A DNA stretch of 64,000 bases from Halomonas sp. SpR1 (GCF_031010175.1 NZ_JAUAMB010000017.1:1-64000), one strand, 5' to 3'; numbered from the stretch's first letter, positions 47,068 through 56,436 are shown. The notes: generated by a model from the letters alone, not told the origin. Program-made: numbers and translations.

Positions 47068-50000
47068 ATGGCTTTATCAGATACTCAAATTCAGCAGCTT
47101 TATACGGCCTACCTGGGTCGTCCTGCTGACCAAGCTGGTATTAATTACTGGAAGGAACAAGACGTTTCCGAAGCTCAGCTGCGCGATAGCCTGGCGAACG
47201 ACGCTCAGCCGGAATACGTAGAGCTATACGGCGATCGCACCCGTGCGGAGCTGGTAGAAGCTGTTTACCAAAACATGTTCGGTCGTGAGGCTGACGCCGA
47301 TGGCCTAGAGTACTGGGTTAACGGTGACGGCGCTTCCGTACCGGCCAGCCAACTGCAGCAGCTGTTCATTGCTGCGGCTTCAGACGAAGACCGTGCAGCA
47401 TTTGACGCGCAAGTTGAAGAAGACCTGGGCAACGTTGACCCGCTTCCTCCTGAGCCGGGCACTGACGAAACTGTTCGCCTGACTCAACAAGCAGACAACC
47501 TACAAGGCGCTGACGGTTCAGACACCACTTTCGAAGCACCGGTTACGCAAAACGAAACTGGTTCTGGCGCACTGGCTAACACCTTTGAAACTGGTGACGT
47601 GCTTGACGGCGGTGCCGATAGCACCAACGTACTGCGCGCTGACCTGATCGCCTCTGGCGCTATTTCTGATAACTGGGCTCCAGCGATTTCTGCTGAAACC
47701 ACTAATATTCAGGAAGTTTACCTGCGCGGTCAAACTACTCGCGTAGACAATGGCGCTTCCAACACTACCTTTGGCGCTTCCAACACTACCTTTGGCGCTA
47801 CTGTAGACGCTGAGAAAATGGCTGGTGTTGAACAGTGGTGGACGGATAACAGCCGTGCCGATATCCGCATCGAAGATATCCGTACCGCTACTGACGAAAC
47901 CACCTTCGGTATGCGTGAAACCGATCCGGAAGTTGGCTATGAAGCTTACTTCAACCCGCTGTTCCTGGAAGGTGATGTCAGCTCTGATTCCGAGCTGAGC
48001 ATTGTTATTCAGGAAATCGATGGTGACCAAGTGCTGGCCGCCAACGAACTGCAAAACATCACCGTTCGTGAAGTTAACTTCACTGTTGGTGGTGAAGACG
48101 TCACTCTGGCAAATGACCAAATCTCTGCTGCTAATACCTGGGCTGAGCTTGAAGCTGCTATCGCTGCTGAAATCGAAGCACAGAGTCTTGAAGGTCTGAG
48201 CGTTTCTCACACTGGTAACGGCCAGTTCGTGATTGACGATGAGCAAGGTCGTCCGTTCGAAATCGTTGAAGGCGAAGCGCTGATTTTCGGTGCGACGGCT
48301 GACATCGACGTACGTAACCGCGTTGAAGTGGGTCGTTTAGAGCAGGAAGGCCCGACCCAAACCACGCTGGTACTTGACGGTGCGGGTAACGGTTCTCGCG
48401 GTGGCGACGTAAATATCGCCGCTATGTCCGGCGACCGTGGCATCGAAGTAATGGATGTTCTGGTTGATCGTGATAGCCACATCAAGAGCCTGCGTTCTGA
48501 AAACAACCCTAATTCAGTACAAGACTCTTTCTCTGCTGAACAGCAGCTGGAAGAAGTTAACCTGACCCACGTTGCAGAAGGCGCGCAGGGTACTTTCCAG
48601 GTTGGCGCACGTACTGTTGACGAGAAAGGTGTTTCCACTACTATCGATGATCGTCTGTCTGTGGACGTTGATGAAGATGGACAAGGCGACAGCGGTCTTC
48701 GTGACGTTCGTGTATTCAACGCCACTGGCTACAGCGCTGAAATCAAACTGGCTGCTGAACTGTCAATCGACGTATTTGACAAGTACCTAGCCGGTGCAGA
48801 TGAGACTGTTCAGTTCAGCTACTTGCTGGGTGATGCAGGCAACAACCTGAGCCTGACCGTTGACAACGAAGTAGCCTCTGACCCTGATTTCGCACTAGAA
48901 ATCGTTGGTGGTGATAGCAGTGATCGCGTCAACCTGACTGATCTTGCTGTTAAGAACTCTACTACCATTGATCTCGAAGGTGGTGAAGAGAACACCGTTG
49001 AAGTTAGTACTACCACTGGCGCGACTGCTGACGAAGACGGCAACTTCACAACTGCAGCTGGTCAAGTCGAGTATTCAACTGCACAGACGGCGTTTGGTGA
49101 GTTTGTCAACGTTGATCGCTTAGTAGTAGCTGATGACAACAATACTCGTCAGAACATTGTTAGCGGCAACATGACAGCTATCGATGGCAAGGAAATCGTT
49201 ATTGCAACTGACGCGCAGCTTGACGCTAATGGCGATCTGGTTCCGGGTTCTGCTGCTGATACCGATATTGTTGAAGCGCGTATCGACACTGACCTGACCA
49301 TCACTGGTAAAAATCAGACGTTGGGTTCGCTCAACAACAACAATGACCAGTTCATTGGCGTTGTAGACGTAATCAACACCCGTCCGGTTCCCAGCCAGAG
49401 CAACCTGGAAGTGCAGCTCGACAACACCGCCCGTTTGGATGGTGAGTTGACTGTTGCAGCACTTAACGTCAGCACCGAAGCCGGTGGTACCAGTGCAGTT
49501 CGTGAGCTGGATCTGACCTCTGGCGGTCGTCGTAACACTGAGAACTTGGTTCAAAGTGCGGCACTGGCTGGTGTTAACGCAGTTGACCTAGACGGTACCC
49601 AGAACCTTGACCTGCACATTGCAAGCATGGCGTCTGGCGCTTCTGTTGTTGACGGTTCTGACCTGGGCGGTGACCTGGATCTGGCTATCAACGGCGGTCT
49701 GCTGACTGGCGCAACTGACGTGCTGACCGGTACTGCTGCCGCTACTGACACCCTGGCTGTTTACGGTGGTGATGCACAGGCAACTGTCACTGGCTTTGAA
49801 ACCATTCAGTTGGGTCTGGCTGCTAATAATCAGTTCAACGGCGCGTTTACTGGCTTCGCTGGTGAATTCAACGCTGCTGCGGTCTCCGGTGTTGAGCAGT
49901 ACAGCATTGCAGCCCTAAGCGGTGCAGCTGAGCTGATCAACCTCTCTGGCTCTGAAGTTGTAAACGTTGCAGCGAATGGCGCTGATGCAAACCTGACGCT

Positions 50001-50763
50001 GATCGCTGGCGACCGTGATGGCAGCAACGAAATTACGGTTAACTTCGCAGGCGATTACACCAGCGAACTGTCTGTTCAAGACTACCGTACAGTTACACTG
50101 GGTCTCGCTGCAGATACTGATTACGACTTTGCTCTGGATCTGGAAACTGCAGATGGCACCAACGCAGGTACCACTTACGCTCGCACGCTGGAAATTGTTG
50201 GCGGCGGTGTAGATGCGAATGGTGATGTTACTACTACGCTGAACATTGGCGATCTTGACACTGCCTTGAGCACTGTTGACCTGTCAGGCTTCGAAGGTAA
50301 CCTGCTTAACGCACAGTGGGCCGAAGTGACTGGAACCAACGGTACTGTTGTTGCTAACGAATACAACTTTAGCTTCAACGTTGGTGGTGACGGTACAACC
50401 TCTGAATTCATCTCTAGCTTCGACTTCAATGCCGACGCTGATGAAGCAGGTGTTGTTTGGCAGATCGACAACTTCCAAGTGTTTGGTCAGGGTGGCGTTG
50501 ATTTGACTAACCAGTCAATCATCGACCTTCGTGATCTGGGTGTTGATAGCGCAGCAGACATCGTTGTTGCAGACGCTAACGATTTCTTCACCGCACTGGA
50601 TGGCGATGCTCAGCAAGCTTACATCGACCAAGGTTATGCAGCCGCTGACTTTGCAGCTGGCGACACCGTTGTAACCTCTAATGAAGGTCTGGACTTCACC
50701 ATTCTGTTGAACGGTGTTACCTCTACTGACCTCGTCAACGAAAACTTTGCAGGTATCGCGTAA
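47068..50763 (+). CDS. DUF4214-containing S-layer-like exported protein
   Basis: 1231 residues, no cysteine seen, acidic, rich in Thr, Asn, Asp, Ala and Gly. Two DUF4214 units open the protein (LYTAYLGRPADQAGINYW from about 11; VYQNMFGREADADGLEYW from about 65), followed by a short PPEPGT linker and a long beta-strand-rich region without RTX nonapeptides. Codon use is strongly biased to CGT, GGT, AAC, CTG and GAA, unlike its neighbours, indicating very high expression. It has its own leader and a strong terminator. No signal peptide. A SapC homologue follows. These traits fit an S-layer protein exported by a type I system, but there is no direct homology I can confirm. Confidence 0.75.
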   Translation: MALSDTQIQQLYTAYLGRPADQAGINYWKEQDVSEAQLRDSLANDAQPEYVELYGDRTRAELVEAVYQNMFGREADADGLEYWVNGDGASVPASQLQQLFIAAASDEDRAAFDAQVEEDLGNVDPLPPEPGTDETVRLTQQADNLQGADGSDTTFEAPVTQNETGSGALANTFETGDVLDGGADSTNVLRADLIASGAISDNWAPAISAETTNIQEVYLRGQTTRVDNGASNTTFGASNTTFGATVDAEKMAGVEQWWTDNSRADIRIEDIRTATDETTFGMRETDPEVGYEAYFNPLFLEGDVSSDSELSIVIQEIDGDQVLAANELQNITVREVNFTVGGEDVTLANDQISAANTWAELEAAIAAEIEAQSLEGLSVSHTGNGQFVIDDEQGRPFEIVEGEALIFGATADIDVRNRVEVGRLEQEGPTQTTLVLDGAGNGSRGGDVNIAAMSGDRGIEVMDVLVDRDSHIKSLRSENNPNSVQDSFSAEQQLEEVNLTHVAEGAQGTFQVGARTVDEKGVSTTIDDRLSVDVDEDGQGDSGLRDVRVFNATGYSAEIKLAAELSIDVFDKYLAGADETVQFSYLLGDAGNNLSLTVDNEVASDPDFALEIVGGDSSDRVNLTDLAVKNSTTIDLEGGEENTVEVSTTTGATADEDGNFTTAAGQVEYSTAQTAFGEFVNVDRLVVADDNNTRQNIVSGNMTAIDGKEIVIATDAQLDANGDLVPGSAADTDIVEARIDTDLTITGKNQTLGSLNNNNDQFIGVVDVINTRPVPSQSNLEVQLDNTARLDGELTVAALNVSTEAGGTSAVRELDLTSGGRRNTENLVQSAALAGVNAVDLDGTQNLDLHIASMASGASVVDGSDLGGDLDLAINGGLLTGATDVLTGTAAATDTLAVYGGDAQATVTGFETIQLGLAANNQFNGAFTGFAGEFNAAAVSGVEQYSIAALSGAAELINLSGSEVVNVAANGADANLTLIAGDRDGSNEITVNFAGDYTSELSVQDYRTVTLGLAADTDYDFALDLETADGTNAGTTYARTLEIVGGGVDANGDVTTTLNIGDLDTALSTVDLSGFEGNLLNAQWAEVTGTNGTVVANEYNFSFNVGGDGTTSEFISSFDFNADADEAGVVWQIDNFQVFGQGGVDLTNQSIIDLRDLGVDSAADIVVADANDFFTALDGDAQQAYIDQGYAAADFAAGDTVVTSNEGLDFTILLNGVTSTDLVNENFAGIA
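47752..47793 (+). repeat. Tandem 21-bp duplication in the S-layer-like gene
   Basis: GGCGCTTCCAACACTACC plus TTT is present twice in a row, encoding GASNTTF twice. The copies are identical, so the duplication is recent. Confidence 0.9.
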
Positions 50764-50805
50764 GCTGCCATTGGCAACTTATTGACTGCACTGTAGTCGT
50801 ACTAA

Positions 50806-50834
50806 GGCCACCCTCCGGGGTGGCCTTTTTATTT
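50806..50834 (+). terminator. Strong intrinsic terminator after the S-layer-like gene
   Basis: GGCCACCC (50806-50813), loop TCCG, GGGTGGCC (50818-50825), then TTTTTATTT. A textbook terminator that would insulate the highly expressed gene from sapC. Confidence 0.93.
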
Positions 50835-50883
50835 GGTGGCTGGTTTAATGCCGCCAATAGCAAATATTTCTCAAGGAGAGACC

Positions 50884-51699
50884 ATGTTTCGCCAGTTAAC
50901 CCCACTACAGCCCCGTGAACACCAGCAGTTGCGTTTTAATCCCCGCCAGCCTTATGATTTTGCTAGGGAGCAAATGCTGATACCCCTGGTTGCGGCGGAA
51001 ACAGCGCGTATCGCCCGCGAAATGCCTATCGTCTTCCCACTGAATGGCGGTTTGCCCCAGGCGCTGGTAGGCGTCAACCAGGGGCAAAATATGCATGTAA
51101 AGGAGGGCACCGGCCATTGGATAGGTCGCTATATACCTGCCCACATACGCCGCTACCCCTTTATGCTGGCGGCTGTGCCAAGCACAGAGGCGGCGGGTAA
51201 AAAAGGCTTAGGTAGCGAGCAACAGTATATTATTCAGTTTGATGCCGAGGCGAGCCATCTGGAACGCCCCGATGGCTTGGCTCTGTTTGATGACCAAGGG
51301 CAGGCCACAGAAACGCTTCAGCAAATCCAGAAGGTGCTCACCAACCTGGAGCGGGAAAATCACCGGACATTAGGCTTGGTGGGTGAGTTAGAAGCGGCAG
51401 GTCTACTGGCTGAGCGGCAAATACATGTGGGCGAGGAAGATAAGGGCGGTAAGCGGCTAGCCGGAATTCGTTTAGTGGATGAAAAAGCCTTGGCCGAACT
51501 AGATGCAGATACGTTAGCTAAGTTGCGCACCAGCGGTGCACTGGCGTTGGTGTACGCGCACCTGCTGTCGCTCAACAACCTTCGCGATGGCCTGCTAGCG
51601 CAAATGATCCGCACACCAGATGTCGCGGATCAACCCATGTCGCTAGATGAGCTCTTTAACGAAGGTGATGACGACTTCACTTTCGATTTTGATAGTTGA
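50884..51699 (+). CDS. SapC-family protein
   Basis: 271 residues from ATG 50884, preceded by CAAGGAGAGACC; the frame reaches back to 50833 into the terminator. The sequence matches the SapC family: FAREQMLIPLVAAETARIA, the WIGRYIPAHIRRYPFMLA segment, ERPDGLALFDDQGQATE and an acidic C terminus. In Campylobacter fetus sapC lies with the type I genes that export the S-layer protein, though its molecular role is not established. Here it follows the S-layer-like gene directly, which supports a role in S-layer biogenesis. It appears cytosolic (no signal peptide, no membrane helix). Confidence 0.85.
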   Translation: MFRQLTPLQPREHQQLRFNPRQPYDFAREQMLIPLVAAETARIAREMPIVFPLNGGLPQALVGVNQGQNMHVKEGTGHWIGRYIPAHIRRYPFMLAAVPSTEAAGKKGLGSEQQYIIQFDAEASHLERPDGLALFDDQGQATETLQQIQKVLTNLERENHRTLGLVGELEAAGLLAERQIHVGEEDKGGKRLAGIRLVDEKALAELDADTLAKLRTSGALALVYAHLLSLNNLRDGLLAQMIRTPDVADQPMSLDELFNEGDDDFTFDFDS

Positions 51700-51723
51700 T
51701 GCATCCAGCACAAGGAATTAACC

Positions 51724-51864
51724 ATGGCCGTTCAGTCACAAGTCCTGACCATCAACGGAACCCCTTGCAATACCAGCGAGCTTTCTGAGACTTCTCAGCA
51801 GAAGGGGGTCACCTTCCTTACCACGGATGATAAAAATCAGTGCCTACAGCAGGTGGCGCTATGA
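51724..51864 (+). CDS. Small DUF6447-like protein (46 aa)
   Basis: A 46-residue frame beginning MAVQSQVLTINGTPCN, with AAGGA upstream of the ATG. The sequence LTINGTPCNTSELSE and TDDKNQCLQQVA parallels VTIDGSEYNVADLSE and TDQEIQRLNQQLA of the 71-residue protein at 54333, so it is a short or truncated member of the same family. Its stop overlaps the protease start in an ATGA, which implies translational coupling and argues that the frame is real. Function unknown; possibly a dedicated accessory protein for the coupled exported protease. Confidence 0.7.
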   Translation: MAVQSQVLTINGTPCNTSELSETSQQKGVTFLTTDDKNQCLQQVAL

Positions 51865-53531
51865 CCCGCTTCATTGGTATTGATAGTAATACCTTTCCTT
51901 ACTCGGCCGTGGCTTATATAGAAGCCACTTTCATGGATGGAACGAGAGTCTCTGGTTCGGGTGCGCTGGTCGGTCGCAACGATGTACTGACGGCCGCTCA
52001 TGTGCTCTACGATCCCATATTGGGTGCGGCTACCGATGTGCAAGTCGAGTTTGGCCGCGATGGTGGATCGCTACCTTATGGAACTTTTGAGGCACCTGAG
52101 CTTAATTACTTTGAGTTAAATACTGAACGTCCCGGTTTTCTATTTCAGTCCGAAAGCGAGTATGACGTTGCCTTAGTATCATTAAGTGATGCTGTTGGGG
52201 ATGATATTGGCTGGTTTTCATTGGGCGATTATAGCTCGGGAGAAAGCTATCACGTAACCGGTTATCCTGGCGTTTACCGTGACAACACTGGCCCAAGATT
52301 AATGGAAGACAGTGGTGTCACAACACGTATACCTGGTTATGACTTGTTAGACCTCAATAACTTTGAAATTAATCCAGGCAATAGCGGTGGGCCAGTATGG
52401 TATGCATCAAGTGACGGCCCAGTGGTAGTAGGAGCCGTTTCAACCGATGAATGGGCAGTTGACGTCAATGCTCACTTGGTAACCCTCAATCAGTGGATTC
52501 AGGGTAATGACGACTTGATTTCTCCTTTGCCAAGTCTGGATGCTGAGGATAGAGCAACGTATGTGGAGAAATTTGAAACATTGCTAGCCGCAGCGGGGTG
52601 GGAGTGGCCTGATACACTTGATAAAGCACTGCAAAGTCGAGATGAGTTACTCCGCTATCCAAGCTTAGAAAGCACTATTGATCCAGTACTGCGGCTGTAT
52701 ACGGGCATGCTAGGGCGAGAGCCGGATAAAGCGGGGGTTGAGTATTGGGTTTCACAATTTAACGCGGGGAGCAGCCTACGCACGTTGGCTGATAGCTTTA
52801 TCGTGTCTGATGAGTTTACCCATTTGGCTGACCAGCTTGGCGGCGGCAACAATGGGCGTATTGAAGCGCTTTATAGCAGTGTTCTTGGCCGTAGCCCGGA
52901 TACTGCGGGCCAGGCTTACTGGCTCAAGCAGTTTGAAGGTGGTCAGGTAGAGCTAGCAGATATGGCATTAGCGTTTACCAACTCGGAAGAATATGTGTCC
53001 AGTAGCTACTCGCTAGTTCAGGGGGCGAAACTATTGTTGTGGGGTGTTGATTTACAGGCGTTAGACACAGAAGCGCTTGGGTTTGAAATTCGACCTACAC
53101 TAGCAGAGGAGGAAATCGCTGCTGCGTTAGTACGCTTATACACTGGTGTGCTGGGGAGAGAACCTGATGAGCAAGGCTTTGACTATTGGCTTGAAGCGCT
53201 AGCGGGTGGCAAATCCCTTGTCTCTACTGCTGCAGACTTTTTTACAAGCAATGAATTTTTGGATGATAAGGCAGAGCCAACATCAGAGGCGCTAATCGAC
53301 TCCCTTTATGAACAGGTTTTAGCGCGTACCCCAGATGCTGAGGGAGCAGCTTATTGGCAGGCTCAACTACAACAAAAGGCATTGGGGGAGGGGGATTTGG
53401 TGCTGGCATTTACTAATTCTGATGAATACATCAAAACGACCCAATCGAATGTTGATTCATACGTACAGCAGCATTACGAGCAGGCACTTATTGGCGTGCC
53501 GGAAGATATCGAGACATACCTGCTGGGCTAG
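51861..53531 (+). CDS. Trypsin-like serine protease with C-terminal DUF4214 repeats
   Basis: 556 residues from ATG 51861 (ATGA overlap with the small gene); a longer frame starts at 51840. Chymotrypsin-fold protease domain (about 1-215) with triad His47 (LTAAHVLYD), Asp102 (EYDVALVSL) and Ser175 (NPGNSGGPVW), closest in style to V8/glutamyl endopeptidases. Four DUF4214 units follow (from about 276, 334, 423 and 479). The C-terminal 300 residues, from GWEWP to the final ETYLLG, are colinear with the C terminus of the giant DUF4347 protein. No signal peptide or RTX array; type I export is inferred. Confidence 0.88.
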   Translation: MTRFIGIDSNTFPYSAVAYIEATFMDGTRVSGSGALVGRNDVLTAAHVLYDPILGAATDVQVEFGRDGGSLPYGTFEAPELNYFELNTERPGFLFQSESEYDVALVSLSDAVGDDIGWFSLGDYSSGESYHVTGYPGVYRDNTGPRLMEDSGVTTRIPGYDLLDLNNFEINPGNSGGPVWYASSDGPVVVGAVSTDEWAVDVNAHLVTLNQWIQGNDDLISPLPSLDAEDRATYVEKFETLLAAAGWEWPDTLDKALQSRDELLRYPSLESTIDPVLRLYTGMLGREPDKAGVEYWVSQFNAGSSLRTLADSFIVSDEFTHLADQLGGGNNGRIEALYSSVLGRSPDTAGQAYWLKQFEGGQVELADMALAFTNSEEYVSSSYSLVQGAKLLLWGVDLQALDTEALGFEIRPTLAEEEIAAALVRLYTGVLGREPDEQGFDYWLEALAGGKSLVSTAADFFTSNEFLDDKAEPTSEALIDSLYEQVLARTPDAEGAAYWQAQLQQKALGEGDLVLAFTNSDEYIKTTQSNVDSYVQQHYEQALIGVPEDIETYLLG

Positions 53532-53652
53532 AAATACTGCGATTGAATGTATCCTATTGAGCGACGTCAAAGGTATAGAACGAATATTTTTACCGTGCTG
53601 GTTGAATTGAGTACAATGCCGCGTTGGTTTCAGGCGACGAGATTGGGAAGTG

Positions 53653-54234
53653 ATGGCGAAATTACCGAAAAGCATCGTTATTGAAGGGCGTCGCTACCCC
53701 ACGTGGGGATTAAGTGCGAAAGCGCGTAAACAGCTGGTTAATCTAAGCCTTGTAGATGCGCACATTGCAGAGCTTCACCAACGATTGGCACATCACTATG
53801 TTGCTCGTGAACATTATCAATTACTTCTGACGAGCGCCTTGCCTGATCCTCGTCGGCAGCCTAACGTAGCGGATACCAGCCGATACTTCTGGCAAAGTGT
53901 TTCAAAAGCATGGGCTCAAAATCACTGGCCCCTCAGCACGTCTAAATTAGCACTGAGTGCCTTTGAATCGACTAGCCATTATCGGCAAGGTGATCGAGTA
54001 CTATGTTATGTGAAAGGTTATGGTGTGGTGGGTTGGGGGGTTGTTGAAATGGATACCCACTCAACCAAAAGGCATTTGGTCTGGCGTGCAAGCGTTTCGA
54101 CGCTGGAAAAAGCTTTGCCTGCGAAAACGCTAAAAGAGTTTTCGCTACGCCACCCTAATCGTCCATCGCAGGTAGTGTCATCGACTGCAGATATTGAAGG
54201 GCTATTGTCTGCGCTTGCTAACAAAGCAGCATAG
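53653..54234 (+). CDS. DUF6447-like protein with a PUA/EVE-like C-terminal domain
   Basis: 193 residues from ATG 53653; a GTG lies one codon earlier. Residues 1-65 (SIVIEGRRYPTWGLSAKARK, then QLVNLSLVDAHIAELHQRLA) align with the DUF6447-type protein at 54333. Residues about 80-193 carry YFWQ near the start and GDRVLCYVKGYGVVGWGVVE, the pattern of PUA-like domains (GDR-x-AY-x-KG-x-GYVG-x-G) otherwise known to read modified bases or RNA. No function can be assigned. It lies between two exported hydrolase genes and has no export signal, so it probably acts in the cytosol. Confidence 0.7.
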   Translation: MAKLPKSIVIEGRRYPTWGLSAKARKQLVNLSLVDAHIAELHQRLAHHYVAREHYQLLLTSALPDPRRQPNVADTSRYFWQSVSKAWAQNHWPLSTSKLALSAFESTSHYRQGDRVLCYVKGYGVVGWGVVEMDTHSTKRHLVWRASVSTLEKALPAKTLKEFSLRHPNRPSQVVSSTADIEGLLSALANKAA

Positions 54235-54332
54235 TGGAAAATTTTTTCGGGATGCATAGCGCTTTCGACATTTGCGCTCGCACCTGTAATAATTCACCGC
54301 TAATTTCATGATTACCCATAAAGGAGCCTTGT

Positions 54333-54548
54333 ATGGCGAAGGATAATGAGCAAACAGTCACTATTGATGGTAGTGAATACAATGTGGCAGACCTGTCTGA
54401 GAATGCCCGCAATCAGGTACTCAACCTGCGTGTGACCGATCAGGAGATTCAGCGCTTGAACCAGCAGCTGGCGATAGCCCAAACGGCTCGTACTGCTTAT
54501 GCGCGTGCTTTAAAAGCTGAGCTTCCGGAGCAACAGAAGACACACTAA
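54333..54548 (+). CDS. Small DUF6447-family protein (71 aa)
   Basis: 71 residues with AAAGGAG at good spacing. VTIDGSEYNVADLSENARNQ is followed by a helical segment (RVTDQEIQRLNQQLAIAQTA) that could form a coiled coil. I place it in DUF6447 from the TIDG, LSE and NQ pattern. The family is uncharacterised. Together with two relatives in the same 2.8 kb it may act as a small cytosolic accessory factor for the DUF4214 export cargo. A strong terminator follows. Confidence 0.8.
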   Translation: MAKDNEQTVTIDGSEYNVADLSENARNQVLNLRVTDQEIQRLNQQLAIAQTARTAYARALKAELPEQQKTH

Positions 54549-54584
54549 GATTAATTAGTGGTCAGGCAGTGATATCTTGTCTAG

Positions 54585-54616
54585 AGCCAGTCAGCTAACG
54601 CTGACTGGCTTTTTTT
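54585..54616 (+). terminator. Intrinsic terminator after the 71-aa gene
   Basis: AGCCAGTCAG (54585-54594), loop CTAACG, CTGACTGGCT (54601-54610), then six T. It ends the sapC-to-DUF6447 block. The rest of the 337-base gap up to the peptidase holds no gene; a small ATGCC-TGGA-GGCAT hairpin (54867-54880) encloses the next ribosome binding site. Confidence 0.93.
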
Positions 54617-54885
54617 ACGCCATCGGTTGGTGAGCGAAAAGCATCTATCGAGGTATCAGTCAATTCATGTTCGGTGGGTAAATATTGACAAATAGGGTGC
54701 TTGTCTCTATTGGTTAAGAGGGTGTGAAAAAGATGGCTGCTGTTCTCGGCCTTCTGCGTGAAAATTATAAAGGTGCTTACTAAGGGCGCTATTAGCAGCG
54801 ATGGCTGTCCGCTTTATGGCATTGTTAGTGACGCTCCACCGACGATACAGGGAACGATATGCAGTGATGCCTGGAGGCATTAATT

Positions 54886-56403
54886 ATGACAACCCCCTCC
54901 ATTGAAAAAAATCTACAAACACTTTACTTAGGTATCCTAGGCCGTGCGGCTGACCCAGAAGGGTTTAATTACTGGCTAGAACAGGTCGAAAGTGGCTCTG
55001 TGGATTTAGAAGGCGTTATGGCCCTCATGCTGCAGTCTGAAGAGTTCCAGGCAAGGCGCACTGAGCTGGCCGAGCTGGAAGATAACGGCTGGGTAAACGA
55101 AGTTTATCAAAGCCTGTTTGCTCGTGAGGCCGAGGCCGAAGGCATTGAATACTGGGTAGAGCAGGCTAGCTCTGGTCAATCCCAGCAAGCGTTGTTGCAG
55201 GGTTTTATTGCAGGTGCTAGCGCAACTGATGCAGAAGCGCTTGAGGCCTATGCCTCTATTGCTCACTTTTACTCGTCCAGTGTTGATGCTGATAGTTATG
55301 ATGCAGAGCGCGCTCTTGTACAAGATAGCTTCCGGAGTAATGAACAACTTTATCAAGATCTTGAAGCGTTGGATGCTGCCTACGATACGTTGAGCTTAGA
55401 GCAGGCCGGGGAGTCTGTGGAGGGTAGGCCCCTATACAGCGCTACGGTAGGCGAAGGATCGCGCAAGTTAATGATTGTGACGCAACAGCATGGCGATGAG
55501 CCAACCGGAACAGAAGCGGCCATGCATTTGCTAGAGTGGCTGAGCGGTGACAGTGAGGCTGCTCAAGCGTTACGTGAGCAAGTGATGTTAACCGTGATGC
55601 CAAGGGTCAACCCCGATGGCTTCGAGCGCTGGGAGGGGCTCGTTGCCGGTGAATTAGATCCCGAAACGACCATTGACCCTCGTCGTAACTCTGAAGATAT
55701 TGATCTTAACCGTACCTGGGATTCTAGTGAAGTTATTGATGCGTCATTAATCCCAGAAACTAACGCTGTTAGGCAGGTGATCGAAGCGACTCAACCTGAA
55801 CTAATTCTTGATTACCATAACCAAAATAATTATATCAACGAGTCAGGCGAGCTCGAAACGATGTCAATCTTATGGCCAACCAATGATGATGTCGACCCCA
55901 CCATTACCGCAACAGCACAGCAAGCGGCTGTAGCCATATCACAAGGGCTCGATGATTTTGATTATGGCTACTTGTCGCTGTTTCCCGGTGGCGACACGCC
56001 ACAAATAGCACGCAATGGAATTGCTATTGATGGTGTGCCTACGCTCCTCATTGAGCAACGTGGCCTAGAAGAGCTGAGCTTAAAAGCGCTGGAAGGACTA
56101 GAGCTAGATTTTGATGCGGTTTCTAGCGCCATAGTGCTTGAGGGCGTACTGAGTATGCTAGGCGTCGTAGAAGCTATGGGGCAAAACAGTTTTGACAGCA
56201 TTGATCCTGCTTTGGCAACACTGATACCTGAGCGCGGTGAACGAATTGAATTTGACGAGATTTATGCTGAAGAAATCGAATGGTCAGGCGAGAGCGAAGA
56301 GTCTCATCAAGAAGAGATAGTCGCAGGGCTGGATACGCTGATGGTAAGTACGCCCATAATTGGCACCTCTGAGCCACTTCATCAAGAAATGCTAGTGGCT
56401 TAA
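54886..56403 (+). CDS. DUF4214 - M14 zinc carboxypeptidase
   Basis: 505 residues. Two DUF4214 units (LYLGILGRAADPEGFNYW from about 13; VYQSLFAREAEAEGIEYW from about 73), then an M14 carboxypeptidase domain (about 165-430): zinc ligands H202 and E205 in QHGDEPTGTE, H311 in LDYHNQ, substrate residues in PRVNPDGF and DPRRNSEDIDLNR, and catalytic E390 in LLIEQRG. A Glu-rich tail ends the protein. It lacks a signal peptide, so type I export via the DUF4214 part is inferred. It would remove C-terminal residues from external peptides. GGAGG at 54873-54877 precedes the ATG and is partly sequestered in a small hairpin. Confidence 0.88.
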   Translation: MTTPSIEKNLQTLYLGILGRAADPEGFNYWLEQVESGSVDLEGVMALMLQSEEFQARRTELAELEDNGWVNEVYQSLFAREAEAEGIEYWVEQASSGQSQQALLQGFIAGASATDAEALEAYASIAHFYSSSVDADSYDAERALVQDSFRSNEQLYQDLEALDAAYDTLSLEQAGESVEGRPLYSATVGEGSRKLMIVTQQHGDEPTGTEAAMHLLEWLSGDSEAAQALREQVMLTVMPRVNPDGFERWEGLVAGELDPETTIDPRRNSEDIDLNRTWDSSEVIDASLIPETNAVRQVIEATQPELILDYHNQNNYINESGELETMSILWPTNDDVDPTITATAQQAAVAISQGLDDFDYGYLSLFPGGDTPQIARNGIAIDGVPTLLIEQRGLEELSLKALEGLELDFDAVSSAIVLEGVLSMLGVVEAMGQNSFDSIDPALATLIPERGERIEFDEIYAEEIEWSGESEESHQEEIVAGLDTLMVSTPIIGTSEPLHQEMLVA

Positions 56404-56436
56404 GGGTAGGCCTGTCGCCCGTTAAGATTGAGTATC

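Noticed and set aside
46940..47221. 93-aa plus-strand frame overlapping the S-layer-like gene start
   Set aside because: It runs through the leader palindrome and into the S-layer gene in another frame without a ribosome site; the DUF4214 frame is clearly the real one.
47518..48246. 242-aa minus-strand frame inside the S-layer-like gene
   Set aside because: It mirrors the strong codon bias of the plus-strand gene, lacks a ribosome site and has no recognisable domain.
54733..54783. 16-codon frame starting ATGGCTGCTGTTCTCGG
   Set aside because: Too short, no ribosome site of quality, no similarity and no overlap with a neighbour.
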